Of a stretch of DNA of 64,000 bases, positions 60,474-64,000 are shown one piece after another; positions within the stretch are counted from its first letter, which is position 1; each line of letters opens with the position of its first letter. Both the position numbers and the translations under genes were made by a program. This stretch comes from Bacteroidota bacterium (lineage in GTDB: Bacteria > Bacteroidota > Bacteroidia > Bacteroidales > UBA7960): contig RECE01000241.1 in assembly GCA_007694165.1 (NCBI GenBank), positions 1 through 64,000 of the forward strand, written 5' to 3'. Under the pieces are notes generated by a model. The model saw only the letters and a list, made by a program, of their open reading frames with translations. It was not told the DNA's origin and made no database searches.

Positions 60474-61226
60474 TCAGGGAAAAAACAGCAGCTTAATTCC
60501 CGCGATAATTATCACTGCAATGAGTACATACCTGACAAATGCACTTCCCCAGCTCACCGCATATTTACTGGCAAAATAAGCTCCTATGCTGTTTCCCAGT
60601 GCCAGTACAAGTCCTGCACGAATATCAATTTGCCCCTGAATCACAAAAACAGCAAGGGCAAAGGGAGTAAATATCAGGTTGATAAACACTTTGAGAGCAT
60701 TTGCCCTTACCAGATCATACCCCGCAGTCAGTACCAGGGCACTGAGTAAAAAGATTCCCACACCTGCCTGAATAAACCCTCCGTAGGCTCCAATAAAAAA
60801 GAAGATAATAAACTGTAAAACAGGATAACTTTTGATTTCGTCATGAGCAGCACCCTTTAACCATCTGGAAGGTTTCATCCATAGGGGAACAAGCATAATG
60901 AGTAAAACAATGGCTACAGTAATTTCCACAGCCCGTTCATGCAATTCGAGCACAATCATTGCACCGGTTATTGAACCCAATATGCTGGGTATAGCCACCC
61001 TGAATCCCATTTTAACATCCAGAACATTCTGGCGTTTAAAATTTATGGTGCTGACTATATTCTGAAAAAATATTCCAATGCGGTTGGTTCCGTTGGCAAC
61101 ATTGGCAGGAAGTCCAATAAATATTAAAATAGGAAGGCTGATAAGCGAACCGCTACCTGCAAGGGTGTTAATAATTCCGCAAACAATACCGGCAATAAAA
61201 ACCAGGAGAATATGTTCCCAGGACAT
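60474..61226 (-). CDS. Sulfite exporter TauE/SafE family protein
   Basis: Multi-TM; GIVCGIINTLAGSGSLISLPILIFIGLPANVANGTNRIGI; AYGGFIQAGVGIFLL. Confidence 0.9.
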   Translation of the reverse strand: MSWEHILLVFIAGIVCGIINTLAGSGSLISLPILIFIGLPANVANGTNRIGIFFQNIVSTINFKRQNVLDVKMGFRVAIPSILGSITGAMIVLELHERAVEITVAIVLLIMLVPLWMKPSRWLKGAAHDEIKSYPVLQFIIFFFIGAYGGFIQAGVGIFLLSALVLTAGYDLVRANALKVFINLIFTPFALAVFVIQGQIDIRAGLVLALGNSIGAYFASKYAVSWGSAFVRYVLIAVIIIAGIKLLFFP

Positions 61227-61273
61227 AATTGTGAGTTTTGAGTAGCAAAAGTATTAGAATTCTGTTTAAAATG

Positions 61274-62380
61274 CTAAACAGGTTTCTCTGTATTGTTTTC
61301 AGAAGGAACAGAAATGATTTGTCCCGGTTTTTTGCTTTTGGAATACACCCGTTTTAACCAATGAGGCAATACAATAACACCAATAAAAAGATAGGGATAA
61401 TAACTGATAATTCTCCACATCAAACTCAGGGCGGGTGTTAATCCCTGCGGGATAAATTCGCCAAGAAACCCGGAAAACACAAACTCCGCTACTCCACTTC
61501 CTCCGGGAGTAGGACTAATAAGCAGAATGACCCACATAACCAGCTGACGGGCAAATATTAAAAACTGATCTCCTCCTGATACAAATGCCAGAATCAAAAA
61601 GTTTACCACCAGGAATCGACCTGTCCAGGAAAAAAAAGTTCCTGCAAAAGCTTTGATCCAGAAAATTACCGGCTTGCCCTTCATCTCACGGGAAGTAATA
61701 ATGATTTCATTGCCTGTTTCTGCTGCTTTCTTTCTCCATTTTCGCAGAAAAGGGAGTTTAAACACGGTTAGCAGGATCATTTTAAACCCGCGGGGGTTGA
61801 GAAACACACCATAAATGATGATGCTGGTTAATACCAGGATGAACAGATATCCAATAATAAAGATTCCCTGGGTTCCGAATTTTGTGTTGAAAAATATATA
61901 TTCACCCTCTGTGGTAAACAAATACTGTGTTCCCACTATGATGATAAATATCGGCACCATCAATATATAGAAGAGCTCATCCAGGAAAGCAGTAATGAGA
62001 ACAATGGCCGTTGTGCGGCCCATGCTTACACCCTCTTTGTTGACAATATACAGGGCAATGGCGGAGCCACCGATTATAGAAGGAGTAATTGCGCTGGCAA
62101 ATTCCCATAGCATGATTACATCAAAACTTCTCCTCCAGCTTATCTGCCCATCAGTCAGAACCCTGATGCGATACATGTAGCCTACATCGCGCACCACCAT
62201 CATTAGTAAAGCCATAAAAATGAAAAAGTAAGATTGCCATACCCAGTTGATCCCGGTAAAAGCCTCTCTGTCAAAACTTCTGACAAACATAAATGTAGCT
62301 ACACCCAAACCAAGCAGTATGGGAATAATGATTTTGCGGAATCTGAAATATGACAGTACTTTTTTCTGCTGATGGTCCAT
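61274..62380 (-). CDS. Lysylphosphatidylglycerol synthase TM region / UPF0104 family protein
   Basis: Multi-TM; MLWEFASAITPSIIGGSAIALYIVNKEGVSMGRTTAIVL; LLISPTPGGSGVAEFVFSGFLGEFIP. Confidence 0.85.
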   Translation of the reverse strand: MDHQQKKVLSYFRFRKIIIPILLGLGVATFMFVRSFDREAFTGINWVWQSYFFIFMALLMMVVRDVGYMYRIRVLTDGQISWRRSFDVIMLWEFASAITPSIIGGSAIALYIVNKEGVSMGRTTAIVLITAFLDELFYILMVPIFIIIVGTQYLFTTEGEYIFFNTKFGTQGIFIIGYLFILVLTSIIIYGVFLNPRGFKMILLTVFKLPFLRKWRKKAAETGNEIIITSREMKGKPVIFWIKAFAGTFFSWTGRFLVVNFLILAFVSGGDQFLIFARQLVMWVILLISPTPGGSGVAEFVFSGFLGEFIPQGLTPALSLMWRIISYYPYLFIGVIVLPHWLKRVYSKSKKPGQIISVPSENNTEKPV

Positions 62381-62843
62381 ACAACTTTACTAATCTATTC
62401 TTTAGAACATGCAACCCTGCAATAAGTTGCTTCAAAGCGCAAAATTAAAATAATCAAACCATTAACTGCCCTATTCTTCATTAAATAAACCCAAAAACAA
62501 TGAACGGAAGAGAAACCCGGCAGCAGGACAAGTAACAGTGGCTGAATAATTGTTTTTTCCATTGGAAAACAATTGACTTGCCGCACCCAAATCTGCGGAA
62601 AGGGTTGTATGGGTGAAAAGCAAATCAATCCCGAAAGTAGGTTTGGGCGTTACCCGGTGGAAAAGTTCAAGCATTGCGCCATTATGTCGCTTTGTTGCCT
62701 TTTTTTGTTGTTTTTGCGCCACATTGTCATTTTTCGGGGTTGAAAATAAGAAAAAATCGTGGTGGAATACAATTTGAATACCCCAGGAACAAATGAGACA
62801 AACAAGTAAATTCTATTAACAATAAAAACAGGAGACCCTTATT

Positions 62844-63278
62844 ATGACAATTATCAGATGGAGAATGCGCCCTGAAATGGAAAGATTTTCAGGCCGCGAT
62901 TATGAAACTACCACAGAAACAAGTCTTCCCGCCAATTGCGGTTGCCTGCCCGAAACCAATATCAGGAAACACAAAGATCATTACCTGATTGATATGGCAG
63001 CACCCGGCAGAAAAAAGGAAGATTTTACTATCAGCCTTGAGGACAACACCCTTACCCTGTCTTACGAGAAGCAGGAAAAAGAAAGCGGAGAGAACGAAAC
63101 CGCGCACTTTCTGAGGAGAGAGTTTAAAGATGAAAGCTTTTCCAGACATTTTACGCTGCCTGAAACTACCGATAAGGAGAAAATTTCAGCACGTTATGAA
63201 AATGGGATTCTTACGGTTAACATACCCTTTGAAGATCCTGAAAAAGATAAGCTGACAAAAAGAATCCATGTTAATTAA
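62844..63278 (+). CDS. Hsp20/alpha-crystallin family small heat shock protein
   Basis: PETNIRKHKDHYLIDMAAPGRKKEDFTISLEDNTLTLSYEK...FLRREFKDESFSRHFTLPETTDKEKISARYENGILTVNIP. Confidence 0.93.
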   Translation: MTIIRWRMRPEMERFSGRDYETTTETSLPANCGCLPETNIRKHKDHYLIDMAAPGRKKEDFTISLEDNTLTLSYEKQEKESGENETAHFLRREFKDESFSRHFTLPETTDKEKISARYENGILTVNIPFEDPEKDKLTKRIHVN

Positions 63279-63296
63279 AAACATGTGGAAAACACC

Positions 63297-63322
63297 AAAA
63301 AGCTCCTGAGGGAGCTTTTTTT
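63297..63322 (+). terminator. Rho-independent terminator after hsp20
   Basis: AAAAAGCTCC-TGAG-GGAGCTTTTTTT. Confidence 0.8.
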
Positions 63323-63424
63323 ATGGGGGTTAAAATCAATTGGTGAATTACACAGTAAATAATTCAGGGTAAGTTCGTATTTTTGCGCCACATAAGAATA
63401 ATCACCCTCAAAACACAAAAAAGT

Positions 63425-64000
63425 ATGTTGAAAAAGCTTAGCGATTTGCATGAAATGGCGCGCCAACACAAGAAGAAAAAACTGGTGCTTGCCGCTGCTC
63501 ATGATCAAAATGCCCTGGGAGCAGTTGTCAATGCTTCTGAAAATAATATTGTAGATGTTGTTCTGGTAGGAAATGTTGCCCAAATCAAAGAAATTTGTCA
63601 AAAAAATGGTTATAACATTTCTGGTTTTGAATTGATCGATGAGCCGGATAACGACAAAGCAGCGGAGCTGTCTGTAAAAATGGTTTCTGAGAAAAAAGCA
63701 GATATTGTAATGAAGGGGCATTTGAGCACCTCCAGTCTGCTGAAAGCGGTGCTGAATAAAGAATGGGGATTGCGCAGTGGTGAATTGCTCTCGCACCTGG
63801 CCTTGTTTGAGGTGGATTCGTACCATAAAATTCTTGGGCTTACTGATGCAGCCATGAATATTGCTCCCGATTTAAAAGGGAAGGTTTCTATCATTAAAAA
63901 CGCCGTAAACTACATGCGTAAACTTGGCCTGGAGAAACCCAAAGTGGCTGTTTTGAGTGCAGTAGAAACAATTAATCCTGATATGAAATCCTCCATGGAA
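63425..64000 (+). CDS. ptb: Phosphate butyryltransferase, 3'-truncated by window end
   Basis: Own translation from ATG 63425: MLKKLSDLHEMARQHKKKKLVLAAAHDQNALGAVVNASENNIVDVVLVGN...KKADIVMKGHLSTSSLLKAVLNKEWGLRSGELLSHLALF...; open to the window edge and absent from the ORF track. Confidence 0.88.
   Translation, partial: MLKKLSDLHEMARQHKKKKLVLAAAHDQNALGAVVNASENNIVDVVLVGNVAQIKEICQKNGYNISGFELIDEPDNDKAAELSVKMVSEKKADIVMKGHLSTSSLLKAVLNKEWGLRSGELLSHLALFEVDSYHKILGLTDAAMNIAPDLKGKVSIIKNAVNYMRKLGLEKPKVAVLSAVETINPDMKSSME

Noticed and set aside
62395-62722. Overlapping small minus-strand ORFs (77 and 83 aa) between the UPF0104 gene and hsp20
   Set aside because: No recognisable family, overlapping frames and no clear promoter or terminator; could be a gene remnant but unsupported.

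Overview
This 64 kb window is a gene-dense chromosomal segment of a Bacteroidota bacterium. That assignment rests on gldD/gldE, a T9SS sorting domain, DUF4270, UpxY, PfkB/glmS/panC/panD synteny and TAnnTTTG-type promoters. I support about 54 CDSs, mostly housekeeping: fusA-like EF-G2, glmS, panC, panD, glyS, asd, comF, pheT, deoC, hflX, trpS, recJ, atpD-atpC, frr, pyrH, tsf, rpsB, rpsI, rplM. The rest are cell-surface genes: T9SS/lamin-tail proteins, CotH, an O-antigen-ligase-like protein, glycosyltransferases, and UpxY with a sugar transferase. The window ends inside a phosphate butyryltransferase gene that the ORF track omits because it is open-ended. I identified no CRISPR array, complete tRNA or rRNA, prophage or transposase. 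The most unusual non-coding element is at bases 1-385: a mosaic of at least seven hairpins with divergent stems but a shared loop motif in alternating orientation, resembling REP/BIME elements. Other points of interest are three apparent degenerate-enzyme paralogs (EF-G2 with an eroded G domain, a half-length GT5 glycogen-synthase-like protein without the KxGGL motif, and a riboflavin kinase whose FMN-adenylyltransferase motif is lost). There is also a tandem pair of uncharacterised membrane coiled-coil paralogs, an ECF sigma gene with a candidate autoregulatory promoter and a possible anti-sigma protein carrying a duplicated N-terminal module, a split CotH/lamin-tail/outer-membrane operon, a terminator-like hairpin inside the DUF4270 signal-peptide codons, and an operator-like inverted repeat at the gldE promoter. 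All functional calls come from motif recognition by eye; no database searches were run.
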